The notes under the pieces are model-generated. The model saw only the letters and a program-made list of their open reading frames with translations. It had not been told where the DNA came from and ran no database searches. Positions 11,872-24,211 of a stretch of 64,000 nt of DNA are shown here, piece by piece; position 1 is the first letter of the stretch; each line of letters opens with the position of its first letter. A program made the translations under genes and the position numbers. Source of the stretch: Buxus sempervirens (taxonomy: Eukaryota > Streptophyta > Magnoliopsida > Buxales > Buxaceae); assembly GCA_947561395.2 (NCBI GenBank), contig OX387193.1:6944001-7008000 (forward strand), given 5' to 3'.

Positions 11872-14800
11872 CTAGATTGCATCCTCTTGACTTGCTCCTG
11901 ACCACTGGACTAAGACTTCAGTTATACCTTTGTTTCGATGCTTGACAATTCGCCTGTCTATGATGGCCACATGATGCACTTGCATAATACGTACCTTCAT
12001 CAGTAATAGTGGGTAAAGTAGTTTGAGTAACATGTTCTCCCACTTTTTCCTTGAGACATGAAACATGAAAAATGGGATGCACATGAGACCCTTCTGGCAA
12101 AGCAAGTTTGTAAGCAATTGTGCCCACTTGTTGTATGATTTGATAGGGTCCAAATTACCTTGGTGAGAGCTTTAACACCTTCCTCATGGCCACCGAGTGC
12201 TGTCTATATGGCTGTAATTGCAAGAAACCAATCACCTACCCTAAACTCCCTTTCAATTCTATTCTAATTAGCAAGATATTTCATACAAGTTTGAGCCATT
12301 TGAAGGTTTTCCTTGAGAAGCTTTAGAATTTGGTCTTTGATTTTTATTGCATTCTCCACTGCTGGAACCTTTTTTGTACCTACTACATAGGAAAGCAGTC
12401 ATGGTGGAGCAACTCCATACACTGCTTCATAAGGTGTCATTTTTGTTGAAAAATGTGTAGAAGTGTTGTACCACCACTCTGCAAGAGACAACCATTTGCT
12501 CTAATCCTTTGGTCAGCTTCTCGTAAAACATCTCAAGTAATTTTCAAGACATCTATTTACAACTTCAGATTGTCCATTGGATTGAGGGTGATAGGACGAG
12601 CTTAAGTTTAATTGAGTTCCCTGCGTCGTGAAAAATTCCTTCCAAAAATTACTGATAAATATGCGGTCACGATCACTTACTATAGTCTGTGGCATGCCAT
12701 GGAGCTTGAAAACATGATCTATGTAGACTTGTGCCACCATTGTTGCTGTATAAGGATGGGACAATGCAAGAAAATGAGCATACTTTGATAATCGATCAAC
12801 AACTACCATGATAACATCATTGCCTTTTTAGAAAGAGGTAACCCTTCTATAAAATTCATCGTCACATCAGTCCAAATGCTAGTTGGTGTTGGCAATGGCT
12901 GAAGTAATCCAGGTGATGAGACATTCTCAGATTTAATTCCCTGGCATGTTTCACACTCTTTGATGAAAGCCATTATGTATGACCTCATCCCTTTCCAATA
13001 AAAATCTACCTTGACTTGTTGGAGAGTCTTATGGTAGCATGAGTGCCCTCCATTTGGTGACTCATGAAGTTGCTTGAGCAGCAGATATCTTAAAGCTAAT
13101 TGAGACCAATGCATAACCTTCCTTTATAAAACAGTACTCCCTCATGACTTATGTATCATGTGAGATCTAGCTACCATTCCTTGTAGCGCTTCATTTTCTC
13201 TAACAATTTTGGGTCATTATTATATTCAGTCCGTACAGCTTCAAACCAAGAAGCCATTGGAGAAGAAATGGCCATTAAAATATTGGATTCATCCCTTCTA
13301 TACAATGCATCAGCAGCTTTGTTTTCATGGCCTTGGCGATATTCCACAACGAAGTCATAACCCAAAAGCTTACTTAACCACCGTTGCTGTGTTGGAGTGG
13401 CAATCCGTTGCTCAATTATATGTTTTAGGCTTTGCTAATATGTTCTTATAACAAATTGATGGCCTCATAGGTAAGGCCTCCACTTCTGCAATACCATCAC
13501 AATAGCGTACAACTCCTTATATGTAGAGAGATTCAAGTTCTTTCCCTTCAAGGCATGGCTTAAGAATGCAAGTGGTTTTTCTTCCTGCATCAAAACTGCA
13601 CCTATTCCACTACCATAGGCATCACACTCAATAAAAAATTTCTTTGAGAAGTTAGGCAATGTAAGGAAAGGAGGGCTAACCATGGCACATTTTAATCCTT
13701 CAAAGGCTTCTAATGCCACATTATCCCATATAAAAGAATTCTTTTTCAATAAAGAAGGGGTGTTGCTAATAAACCATAGTTCCTAATAAACTTACAGTAA
13801 TAACCCGTCAAACCAAGAAACCCCTTTAGAGACTTAATATTGGTGGGACATGGCCATTTAAGCATGCAAGAAATTTTATTAGGGTCTGCTGCTACTCCCT
13901 CTTTGGAAATTTTATGCCCCAAGTATTCAATTTCATCACAACCAAAGCGACATTTGGACTTCTTTGCATACAACTTATGAACCCTCAATAAGTCCAAAAC
14001 TGTATGTAAGTGATCAAGATGCTCCTCTCTTGATTTACTATAGACTAAGATATCGTCAAAAAATACCAATACAAACTAGCGTAGATAAGGTCGGAATACC
14101 TCATTCATTAACTGTTGAAAAGTTGATGGAGCATTGGTAAGCCCGAACGGCATTACGAGGAATTCGTAGTGTCCTTCATGTGTCTAAAATACAGTATGTG
14201 GCACATCATCAGGTTGCACTCAGATTTGATAATATCCAGATCTCAAATCTAATTTTGAGAAGATGGTGGCCCCGTGCAACTCATCTAACAGCTCATCTAT
14301 CATAGGTATGGGGAACTTGTCTTCGATTGTAGCCTTATTCAAGGCTTGGCAATCAATACACATGTGCCGGCTCCCGTCATTCTTACGAACCAGTAAAACT
14401 GGTGAAGAGAAAGGACTTTGACTTGGTCTCACAATGCTGGATTGCAGCAAATCGCTTACTATCTTCTCAATCTCAGCCTTTTGATAGTACGGGTAGCCAT
14501 ATGGTCGGACATTAATAGGTGGGATCCCCTCCATTAATGGTATAGAATGATCATGTGATCTTATAGGTGGTAATCCTTTTGGCTCATCGAAAACATCTGC
14601 ATATTCTTGTAACAATCGATCAAACTGTGGGGGGTCGGTAGAGTCCTTCACAATCCTATCCATGCAAAAAAGATGCAATAAAACCCCCTTCTTCCTTTCT
14701 TAATTTTTTTCCATCACAATATCATCCACCATAGAGTTCTCTCCAATTGGAATTCCTTTCAAGTGATGTGTTCTGTAACTTAAACCACATTTCTAAGTTT

Positions 14801-15119
14801 GAAAAATCCCACGTTATAGGCCCAAGAGTGTGAAGCCAATATGCTCCCAAAACAGCATCACAACCACCCAAAGGAAGCAGGTGAAAATGAATAGAGATGG
14901 GTGTTCCTTGGACTGTTAGTAGCACACCCGAGCACCATCCTTGGCTACTGATCTTCTTACCATTAGCCACCACTACGTCCAATTTTTTTTTTATCATGTT
15001 GTATTTTTATTGCACATATATCGCCTTGCTACCTCTGGATCCATGAAGTTGTGGGTGCTAACCGTATCAATTAAAAGCACCAAGGGGTGTTGATTGAGCA
15101 GTCCTTTGATCCGCATTGT
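11872..15119 (-). pseudogene. Degenerate gypsy pol (protease, RT, RNase H, integrase, chromodomain-like tail)
   Basis: Blocks in order on the minus strand: protease (about 15090-14760), where the usual D-S/T-G is read as LIDTVSTHN, a Val in place of the Gly; reverse transcriptase (14678-14220 and 14069-13746, with [22 protein letters not shown] and FFDDILVYS); RNase H (13749-13465, starting FIECDAYGSGIGAVLM); integrase zinc finger (HESPNGGHSCYHK to CETCQG, 13080-12950) and catalytic core (12800-12520, [11 protein letters not shown] and [15 protein letters not shown]). A chromodomain-like VLVQWSG end lies near 11890. Stops separate the blocks, for instance a TAG just before the FFDD motif, so no working polyprotein can be made. 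Confidence 0.9.
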
Positions 15120-15134
15120 TTGTGGTGCAGGAGT

Positions 15135-16056
15135 TCAAATGATAGCATGGAGAGAAATTTCTAATGGCAACTCAGGTTCTTCAACAACATCTTCCATTGG
15201 TTCTGTAGATTCATCCTCCACCTTGTCTTCCTCCTCTACTGCTGTACCATCCAACAAAAACAACTTTTGAGTTTTGCATTTATGTGCCGATGCAAACTTT
15301 TCATCACAATTGTAGCACAACCCACGGTCCCTTCTTTCATCCCAGCATGTGTAAGGCATTTGATTGGAATTGATGATGTACCAACAGGCTTGGCCACAGT
15401 TGTTGAAGGAGCCTTGCTGATATCAATCCTACTTTGCCTTTGACGTGATAATACCTTCTCCTCTTGTAGTCGAGCTAAGCCAATGGCAGCTGGTGATGAT
15501 GTTGGTCGGAACATCTGTACATTAAGGCGAATTTCATCCTTTATCCCACCAATAAAGCAGCTGGTCATGAAGGCCTTGTCCAATCCATGAGTACGATTTG
15601 CTAAACTCTCGAACTAATCTTGATATTCATGGACTGTGGTTGTTTGCCTCAATTCGGCTAGGAGGGCTGTGGGGTCTTCATAATCAAAAGGTCCAAATGA
15701 ACCTCTAAGGCTCTTGTGAATTGTTCCCAACTTGAGATAGCTCCCATTCGTTGCAGCCAATGAAACCATTGAAGCGCTTGCCCTTCGAGATGGAAAGATG
15801 CTACCTGTAAGCGTTGGGTCATTGGGGTTTGATTATATTCGAAGAATTGTTCAGCCCGATATAACCATCCCGAAGCATCCTTGCCATCAAATCGTGGGAA
15901 ATCCAATCGCATCGTGCGAGTTTGTATCCCTGTCCTAGGCATTGGTGCCATTGGTTCCTCCTCTTGATTGATAGAATGAGTAGCAGAAGACTCACCCTTA
16001 TCACGACACACAGACTTAATAAGGTGGTCATACTTGCTGTCCATGGCTGAAATCAA
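15135..16056 (-). pseudogene. Degenerate gypsy gag
   Basis: Minus-strand segments contain typical plant gypsy gag phrases (TRTMRLDFPRFDGKDASGWL and LEGQALQWFHWLQ, about 15740-15920) and a zinc-knuckle-like CYNCDEKFASAHKC (about 15285-15325). The reading frame is broken near 15600-15660. Confidence 0.85.
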
Positions 16057-16184
16057 GTCTGATGATCAGAAGCCTTTTGTACTGCAGCCAAACTTTGACC
16101 ATGTTGGTAAGAGATTTGCTTAAGCAGTGAGATAGATTCATCGAGTTTGGAAAGCCAAGTTCCATCCGCCATACCAGAATCACC

Positions 16185-16198
16185 GGGCTCTAATACCA
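16185..16198 (-). other. Primer-binding site (initiator tRNA-Met)
   Basis: On the minus strand TGGTATTAGAGCCC follows the 5' LTR by a few bases. The canonical plant iMet site is TGGTATCAGAGC, so there is one mismatch. Confidence 0.85.
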
Positions 16199-16205
16199 AA
16201 TCTAT

Positions 16206-16588
16206 TGTGTACTTATATGGAGATCTCTTCTTCCTTCCTATATATTTTTGAAACAGTAAGTAGCTGTGAAAAGAAAAGATGGATGGCTGACTTCGAGGGT
16301 AGCCGAACCTCCTAGTTCAAGTGTTGAATAAAAGTCTTCCTAATCTTTATTTGATAACCAAAATACTTTAAACACATTAGCCTGATACGATGGACTCTTC
16401 CAACAACAACTATCTCTTATTATCTAGGATACTGGGACTTTGAATACTTATCTACTAGGACTCTTGACACTTATCTACTAACTGATTAGGAGGTTACAGA
16501 TAATCACCCAAACTATTAATAATGCTAATTCCACAATGACTCTTATCTATCCTGCCACATGGAAGTACTAAGAATTAAATCCTTATCC
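16206..16588 (-). repeat. 5' LTR of the gypsy element
   Basis: Aligned end to end with 11413-11796. The first base pair in element orientation appears mutated (plus strand ends ...TTATCC instead of TTATCA). Confidence 0.9.
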
Positions 16589-16958
16589 TTTTAGCTACCA
16601 TCATTTGCCGTAATATCTTTAACTTATTGCAAATGTTTTGTACGATGAGAATGAATGATGCCTGGAGCAAGAGAAATCTGGGACAAGCACGGCTTTCAGG
16701 GATGGTCCCCATTTTTATTGCAAAAAGTTCCATCTCTTCATAATTACAAAGAGAAAAAACAAGCACAAACTAATGTTTATGAAGAGCTATATCTTCAAAG
16801 GAAATTGCTTTTTCAGAACCAAGAAACGGATTCAGCACCATTCAAACTAAATAATTCATTGTTAACTGAGGCCAAAATGATTTCCCGACTTGAAAAAATG
16901 TTGAATATGAAGTCATTTCTGGCTATTCAAAAAACTAAAGAAATTAATGAAGCCCATT

Positions 16959-19581
16959 TTATGGCCCAGTTTTCATCTGTTCAAATATTTCCCACAACAA
17001 AATTCCAATTACAGCGTCCCTTGCCAAATTCTTTAGAAGGTTCTCGATCCAGCCTTTTGAACTGTCACCAAATGATCTCTTTCCAACAAGATCACGAAAT
17101 CGCAGGTCTCCCAGATCTGATACAAGTGCATATATTACACCATTCATGTGGCCTTTTCCAATAACTCCCACTACTGTCTTACTGTTGTTCACAGCTTTGC
17201 TCCTTTTCAGCGACCACGCAAGATACTGAAAGACCATTGGCATCGAACTCTATTTCAGTTTTGTTACAGTACTATGCAGGAGGTAAGAGGATGGGAATCA
17301 AGTAAAGAAAGAACATAATTGTTATAGCTGTTTCTAAACTGCAATGGAATCTGCAGAATAAACATGAGGAATTCTACCAGGAAGTTTAATCTAGAGTATT
17401 AAAGGAGAAACAATTGCTTGAACTCCAAAGATGTCTACAGTCCTCCAATATAATTTCTGCAATTATAGCTAGGCAATGTCTTAGTGAAATGAGACTCTAT
17501 AAATATCTGGATCAATGCATAAAAATAGTTTAGGTCACAGTATGTGCCAATATTATTTTCAACAGCTGAAATTGGAACTGCAATAATATTCCAATGCGAA
17601 AAAATGGACACGCTGAGTTACCATGTAGTTGAATAATAGTATATTACCGTGTCTCGCTCATGTATGAGAGGCTGTAGGAGAGATGGATATGAAAAGCTTA
17701 ACTGCTCATACAACTGGAAAGGGCTATCAACTGTTTCCTGGTCCTACAACAAAATACAAATTAAGTAGGAAAGAAAGAGTTATACAGGAATATGTAAAAG
17801 TGGTTTCATTTAGATGACACAAACATTATTCCACCAGTTATGCTTTCATATTTGAAACAAACAGTATTTCCCCAATCATGCTTTCGTCCTGAAATTTAAG
17901 TGAAAATAAATCAAACTTCACACAAACAATAAGTAAAAATAACGAAGAGAATGACCTCTAACTTGCTCCTTGATATCCTAGACGCTGAAGATATTCCACG
18001 AAGAACTCCAATAATGAAGCTTAGTTTATCATCCCATTTTAGAGAATTCCAAGCCCTTTCAAGCTGCAAGAACAGATTACAAACAAAGGAACTAAATTAT
18101 AAGAAAATAAAGGAACAGAGAAATTTGAGACAAAATGTAAAAAATTGAACCATATACACACACACACACACAATGGGAGGATGTAGTTGTTATTTCAATG
18201 CCAATGGATCACAAAATTCCATTGTCTGGATCAGTTGAAAAGAGAGAAATACATACAGTTATTTCAATTGGCCGATCTCCCAAAACTAGTTGAGCACCAA
18301 CTTCTTCAGACACTTTCCTAGCAACACGAAACTATGTATTTGGAAAATCAAAATGCCCCATATAAATTTATTCTGATAAAATTCAATTTCATTAAATTCA
18401 TCAGCACACTACCTCAACCCCAAAAGGCCGGTTGGCCTCTGATGAGATTCTCGAAGCCAGTACTGCCAAAAGGAGCCGTATTGCAAGAGCAGTTTGACCC
18501 CCTGTAATTGCAAAGAGTACAACTCCCTTGACTCTCCTCCACATTATTCATCCAGTATACTTAGAGAAAATAGATTCAGAAAAAAAAAAAAAAGCCCATA
18601 CAGTTCCACAATGCTTTCACATGTCAATAAGCTCAGAACTTACCCAAGTTTATGCTACGACCAACAGCACCCAGAAATCCATCCCCACTCAATGAGAACA
18701 TACTTGATTTCGATGATGGACCAGGCTCACCTTCAATGGAAGTATACATAATCCCAGCTCTGCAAATTAACTCTGCAACAATTAAAGTTAATCTATGGAA
18801 TTGAAGATATACACAAAGTGTGCTGTAACCAGTCCTTTATAAAAACCCCTTTTCTTTGTCTTTTCCCTTTCCGAATCTAGGGACATATTGATCTATAAGA
18901 CTGCAATATACATAACTACAGTCCCACAGAAAGCTCTTACTGAAAATTATAAATGTAATTAATATAGCAATGTTTTGGAAATCAGTTCTGAAAATGTATT
19001 TCCTGCTTGATAATCTTGGTGACTACAGTGAATACATTAATTTCTGATTAAAAATATTTGAGCTAAAATGATATCTACATTCCTTGATCAAATCAGACTT
19101 GCCTGCTTCTACAGAGCTCGACCACGACGTTGTCCGGCTTCACCGCTCGTAGAACACGCTCTACATCAATAGCTGATTCTTCAGATATGTGTGTAGTCCC
19201 AATCAGCCAAATCACCTCTGGCTCAACAAATTCTCTTCTCCAGGCCGGTACAGGACCGAAACGCTTCTTCTCTACAAGAGCTAAACTGCCATTCTCGACC
19301 AGATCAAGCAATTCTGGATGCATTCCCGCAACCACTTCTTGAGACTGTTTCAGAATTTCTGATCTGAAATCGAAATCCGGTGGTGGGGGTCTGATCGAAA
19401 CCCGGAGGCATTTCATACCCGTGCCACTGAGGAGATTACACGGGTGGGTTCTAAACAGGCCGTGGAGATGAGGTTTTTTGGTGAAAAGAGAAAAAGGAGA
19501 AGTTAGAGCTTCCATGGACGACGAGAGCTTTGAGGTTTCTGTGGGTTTCGGATAACGAAATTTAACTTCAACGGCTAGCAT
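16959..19581 (-). CDS. TraB-family protein (TraB/PrgY/Tiki-like domain)
   Basis: Seven exons on the minus strand: 19103-19581, 18644-18759, 18413-18501, 18257-18331, 17956-18063, 17648-17743 and 16959-17225. They sum to 1230 nt, 409 aa, in one frame with no internal stop, a usual length for plant TraB proteins. The TraB core begins in exon 1 with VIWLIGTTHISEESA (the GTxH motif) and VVVELCRSRAGIMYTS across the first junction. Exon 3 encodes GGQTALAIRLLLAVLASR, exon 4 VARKVSEEVGAQLVLGDRPI, and the last exon VVGVIGKGHMNGVIYAL, the second conserved GxGH block. The N-terminal 90 residues are Ser- and basic-rich and might be an organelle-targeting leader; a second Met lies at residue 22. Bacterial TraB/PrgY and animal Tiki proteins belong to the same fold class, but the plant role is unknown. 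The first intron uses a GC donor (AG|GCAAGT); other introns are GT-AG. Arabidopsis At5g52030, also TraB-related, is a neighbour of ERF025, as here. Confidence 0.93.
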
Positions 19582-21259
19582 TAGCTGATTTGCTGAGGAA
19601 GGAAGGGATCTGGTCTATAACATGCGCTGCTATTCTAACTTACGCAGATACAGTTAAGAAAACTGTCGTAACGATTTCAAACGCCTAAAAGAAGGGAATG
19701 TAAAGGAAACTATTTTAGCTTTTAAAAGAAGGGAATTTTTTTTTTTTGGTAAAGAAAAAGAAGGGAATTTGAATAGTTATGGCAATACCATCAATTTTAT
19801 TAATGAATCTTAACAATAATATGAGAGGAAGGAATTTTTTGGAAAGTTGCACATTTGTTTGGAATGCTTCCCAAGGGGCTTCTTGCGTTATATATAGATA
19901 AATAAGTAAACTTCATTTTCTTTTTCGTTATAGCAAAGAATATTGTTTGCAACAAAATCCTACAGCCTCACTGTTCACATTAAAAATTCAACTAACTGAT
20001 CCATATTAAATTTTTATTGAATTTTTTAATATGAACGGTTAAATACAATCCCATAATAGATAGATTGAGAGGAGTTGCAAGAATTCCAATGTGTAGGACA
20101 TAAATAAATAAATAATATGGAAATAGCTATGATACCGAAAAGACTTCTCATTGAGAAAATAGGTGATTTAGGGGATGTAATCATCTGCCGTATATACAGC
20201 CATTGTATTTTCACATTTTTCAATGTGAAAAGATATTTGTTTACACCCGCCATAGACCAGCAAATGAAAAAAAGACACGTGGCACCTATACAGTCTAGTC
20301 TCACCAGGAAAGTCACGTCATATGATGCCTTCTCTTCTTTTGGTGACAGTTTGGGTGTTAAACTATACTTATAATTGAAAAAACAATAGCAGTGAGATGT
20401 TGCACGTAAGAGTATCTTCCGCAGGCTCTTGTAGTCTATAGATGATTCCTTCGCGTGGTTGAGCACATAAATCCCAACATGTAGGCGATTTTGGTGACAC
20501 GTGCGTTTTTTCGTCTCATATTTGTTATCTAAATTAATCGCCAAGATGTAGGTGATTTAATAGTTAGTTAAATCGTCTACAGCTTAACAATTTAGCTAAA
20601 ATCATACAAGGTTTTGGATGTGCATCGAGCATGTAAATTGTTATGATCGCTATATCCCCTAAAGTGTCCTTGTTGGCCAAATTATGTCCAACACATAAAA
20701 GGTTTGACCACCTATAAATCTCAAGCGACATCTTCATCTTCTAATTAATGTTGGTTTTAATATCCTTTTTCAGGCCAATTAGGATGAAAACTATGAAAAG
20801 AAAGCCCAACAGAACATGAAAAGTATATTTTGTGTGTAGTATATACGTTGGAGCTGCTGTGATCTATTAATAGTTTTTATGTCTATGTCTACCACTCTAT
20901 GCTATTCCCTTAATTGAATCAATGACCCAAAAGCAGACACACTAGCCTCACATTATGCTGCTTTGAGTATCTTAATTTCTAAATGTAAGCCTCCGACTCT
21001 AGTTTGTACCTTCTGCTTGATTGCTACATGTAGGTTGCTACTATGGTTTTTTCCACTTCTAAATGTCAGTGGTCCTCACCTCTCCAATAGGTTGCCTGCA
21101 GTAGGACAAATAGCTCTAAGCGACTGTTATCTCTACTATTATACGTTAATTACAAAGCAAAGAGAAAGATTCTGACACGTCATTTGTTTTTCTTAAAACT
21201 AGGGAAAGGCAGATCATTTGTTATATCTGCGATGCAAAAGAATTATACTCTGTCCAACT
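19582..21259. other. Intergenic, upstream of the TraB gene
   Basis: AT-rich DNA with no recognisable gene. The minus-strand open frame 20026-20544 has no family resemblance and low-complexity composition, so I do not call it. The TraB promoter should lie just above 19581. Confidence 0.45.
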
Positions 21260-21580
21260 CATTGTTTAAAAACCAGCAAGTAACTGGGAATACTCGCCCG
21301 AGTTACTCGGATAGGTCCTATTGCGAGTTTACTCACCCTAAAAACCAGTAATTTTTACTAGGTAGTTTGATAGAGTAAATCCCAAAATTTAAACAATTTT
21401 TTCCCTAATTAACCAGGTTTTAGATAAAAACTCATTAATTTATAATATATTTCTTATTCATCTTTTAAGATATTATTTTATTTATATAATGACAAGGCTG
21501 GTAACTCGGCCTAGTTACAAGTAATTACTTGGACAGATGAGCTTCCGAGTTACCAGCCCTGTCCAGGTTTTTAAACATTG
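21260..21580. mobile_element. hAT-type MITE with 8-bp target duplication
   Basis: Terminal inverted repeats CATTGTTTAAAAACC and GGTTTTTAAACATTG bound a 321-bp element containing AGTTACTCGG/AACTCGG motifs. It is flanked by the exact 8-bp duplication GTCCAACT (21252-21259 and 21581-21588). An 8-bp duplication is the hAT hallmark. Confidence 0.9.
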
Positions 21581-22235
21581 GTCCAACTTGTCGTATGGTT
21601 ATAAACTTCATTTGAAAATTCAGTTGAAACTATTCAATATGTTCAAATAAGCAACTAACCTTAATAGACTGAAAGTGAGAGGTATTTCGGGTAGGAAATG
21701 TCAGGCCCGATCGAATCTAATTCGCTTTATATGTTAGTATAGATGGGTAATATTTTTTTAAACACTCTACTACCATTTTAACTACTCACCCACTACTTAA
21801 GAATTTAAGCACTGTACACATGCAATACTAATATTTGACCCACTAATTATGTTAGATATGAAAGTTGATCACATGCACCTTTCACTAAATTTATGTACAA
21901 CTAATGAAATTAAGTTTATATATTGCAACTGTTCAAGAGTATTATCATTAATGTCTAGGGGCGCCAATGGATTAGGCACCTCCTGATAATCCTACGCGCG
22001 TCATACAATCACGACAGAAATAACTTGCTGTCACGATCGAAAACTATACAAGTATACCAACTTGTCAATTCTGTTACCAGAATTGAATACTTAAGTGTTC
22101 CTTAAATATTAAGCAAAAGGGTGATTTTTCCTAGTCAAATTGCCCATTCAACAGGTCCTAGACAAGATTACTTTTCACATGTGGCATAATGAGATGTTAT
22201 CACTCATTTTTCACTTAAAGCCTATTTTTATAGCA

Positions 22236-22768
22236 GGTTTTTTGCATCCATGTCCTTACTTTATATTATACTTGCATGTATGCTCTCTTGTTTTCAATAT
22301 TTGTATTTATATCCCTTTGTTTTATATAACCGTTTCAATCATACCCATGACATTAAAGTCCGTTAACTTTTATTATTTATTTTTATTAAATGACTAAAGT
22401 AACATTTGATAAAGTAAAAATATTTTATATTTATCCTCTTATATTCTTATAAATTCATTTATGTACTTACATTATTATATTTATTGCATACATACTTTAA
22501 ATCATTGATATTAATTTGTTTAATTAATAATTTTTCATATGAATTCTACCTAGACCCATATTCATTTGCCTATGTATTAGACTTTTCATCTCATAGAAGG
22601 TTAATTTAGTCATTTAATAAAAATAAACAACAACAGTTAATGGAATTTAACATTAAGGGTACATCTGCAACAATTATGCTAAATTGAGGGGTATAAATAT
22701 ACGTACTTAAAAAAAGTAGATATAAATGCAAATATATCATAATGTAGGAGTATAGATGCAAAAAGTCC
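22236..22768. mobile_element. Mutator-type foldback MITE
   Basis: Long imperfect inverted arms start GGTTTTTTGCATCCATGTCC at left and, on the other strand, GGACTTTTTGCATCTATAC at right. The direct duplication TTTTATAGCA flanks both sides (22226-22235 and 22769-22778). A 9-10 bp duplication plus long arms fits Mutator-like MITEs. Confidence 0.82.
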
Positions 22769-22944
22769 TTTTATAGCAGAAACCGAGCTCAATTGAGCTT
22801 AAGAGCCCCAAAATTAATTTCATGCTTATAGAACATGATTTATTTTAAAAATTGATATATCCTTAATGGTTCATCATAAAACTGATCCAATACACATAAT
22901 GAAAATATAAGCCTTGCGCAAAGATGACTTTATTAGTCATTAAC

Positions 22945-23232
22945 CAAAATGAGACCTAGCAAAAAGTGACCCGACCTGACGGGTCAACCCGAACGGACCC
23001 GATTTAAACGGGTTTGGGTTGGACCCAACCTGCCCGTAATTGGGGTCAACCCGATTATAATTATGACCTGACTCGAACCCAGAACAAACCGACCCAATTA
23101 AGGCCCCAACCCTATTCTAATCATATTTTTTGAAAAAAACAAAAACAAAAGAAAAAATCGGGTTGGCGGGCTGGGCTTGGTTTGGGGTTTTTCCAACCCG
23201 ATTAGGACTCAACCCGTTGCCATCTCTAACCC
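22945..23232. repeat. Interspersed repeat with GGGTTGAC/CCCGACCC motifs
   Basis: Dense in ACCCGA, GGGTCAACCCGA and TTGGGTTG phrases, like the internal part of the hAT-type insertion at 41119-41486. The left edge TAGCAAAAAGTGACCCGACC resembles that element's left edge; the right edge ends GTTGCCATCTCTA. I could not pin down a target duplication. Confidence 0.5.
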
Positions 23233-24194
23233 AAATGCATGGCTGTCTATTAAATAGAAAGTTTTGAGGACAGATGGAAGTCGATCTACAACGAAAAAAT
23301 CCTATAGCCTTTCTACAAATGGGTTGTGATTGGCATATATCGTGTATTGAATTTTTATTAAAATTTTTTATTTTCATGAACCAATTAATCACAACCTTAC
23401 TACAGCATTTTGTTGCAGATGATGTGAGCTCTTGGAGGACCATCCATATATGAAATGGAAGTGGGTGAAATGTTTAGTATTAATACTCGGCACAGTACGT
23501 ATAATAAACTAACAAGAATATATCTTGATGTTTCTTTGAATTGAGTACGAGGGCGAACTTTTCAAATGTATGTTTTTGTGTAAAATTATTGGAATCCAGC
23601 ATTTGATGGGACGGTCAAACATTCCACTTACCGGCAACTAGGGGAAGGGCGCGTGGGAAAAGAATTAAATAATTCTAGGCAAGTTATTATAATGTGCAAG
23701 TAGTTATATCATGCAAGTAGTTAAGTGGGAGATTAAGTAAATAGAGATAAAGGTGAGTGGGTAATTTAGAGAGCAAATCTCAATAGGGAATCTTGAGGCT
23801 TTCCTTCATAATAAATAGCAAGGTGCACCTGCAAGTATTGTACATAGAGTGAGGGAATAGTTTTACAACTGTCCAAATTTTAAAGGAATAGGCAGAGTTT
23901 TGATTATTTTAACCATATATTAATTATGCCTTAACAACGAACGTAAAGGCTTTTTAGGAAAGTCATACATAATTTGTTGGCACGATTCCCAAGGGACCTA
24001 TTCTCGTTATATATAGTATATAGACATGGATAGATATATGTGCAGCATAATTTTATTCTAGTTTAGTTTTGGGTCCTCAAGTCCCAGAACTTTTAAGTTG
24101 AGTACTATTCTACTTGGGCACATACCTAATAACCAAACCCATTTGTCATGGGCTGACCAACCCGGTACATGGGTCGGGTCAATCATTGTTAGTG
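23233..24194. other. Intergenic, nothing recognised
   Basis: No gene or well-bounded repeat. A stretch near 23950-24010 loosely resembles 19830-19890 (GAAAGT...TTCCCAAGGG...CGTTATATATAG), possibly an old duplicate. Confidence 0.35.
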
Positions 24195-24211
24195 TTACGA
24201 CTGCATTATTC

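Larger units (their letters stand above)
11413..16588 (-). mobile_element. Ty3/gypsy LTR retrotransposon, full length but dead
   Basis: Two LTRs of about 383 bp (11413-11796 and 16206-16588) bracket gag, protease, RT, RNase H, integrase and a chromodomain-like tail, all on the minus strand. A primer-binding site complementary to initiator tRNA-Met lies beside the right LTR and a purine tract beside the left LTR. The LTRs differ by roughly 7 per cent by eye, and the coding region has many stops and frameshifts. No target-site duplication matches at the outer ends, so one flank has probably been altered. Confidence 0.95.

Noticed and set aside
20026-20544. 172-aa open frame on the minus strand
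   Set aside because: No motif, skewed composition typical of AT-rich chance frames, no start context or neighbouring exons.
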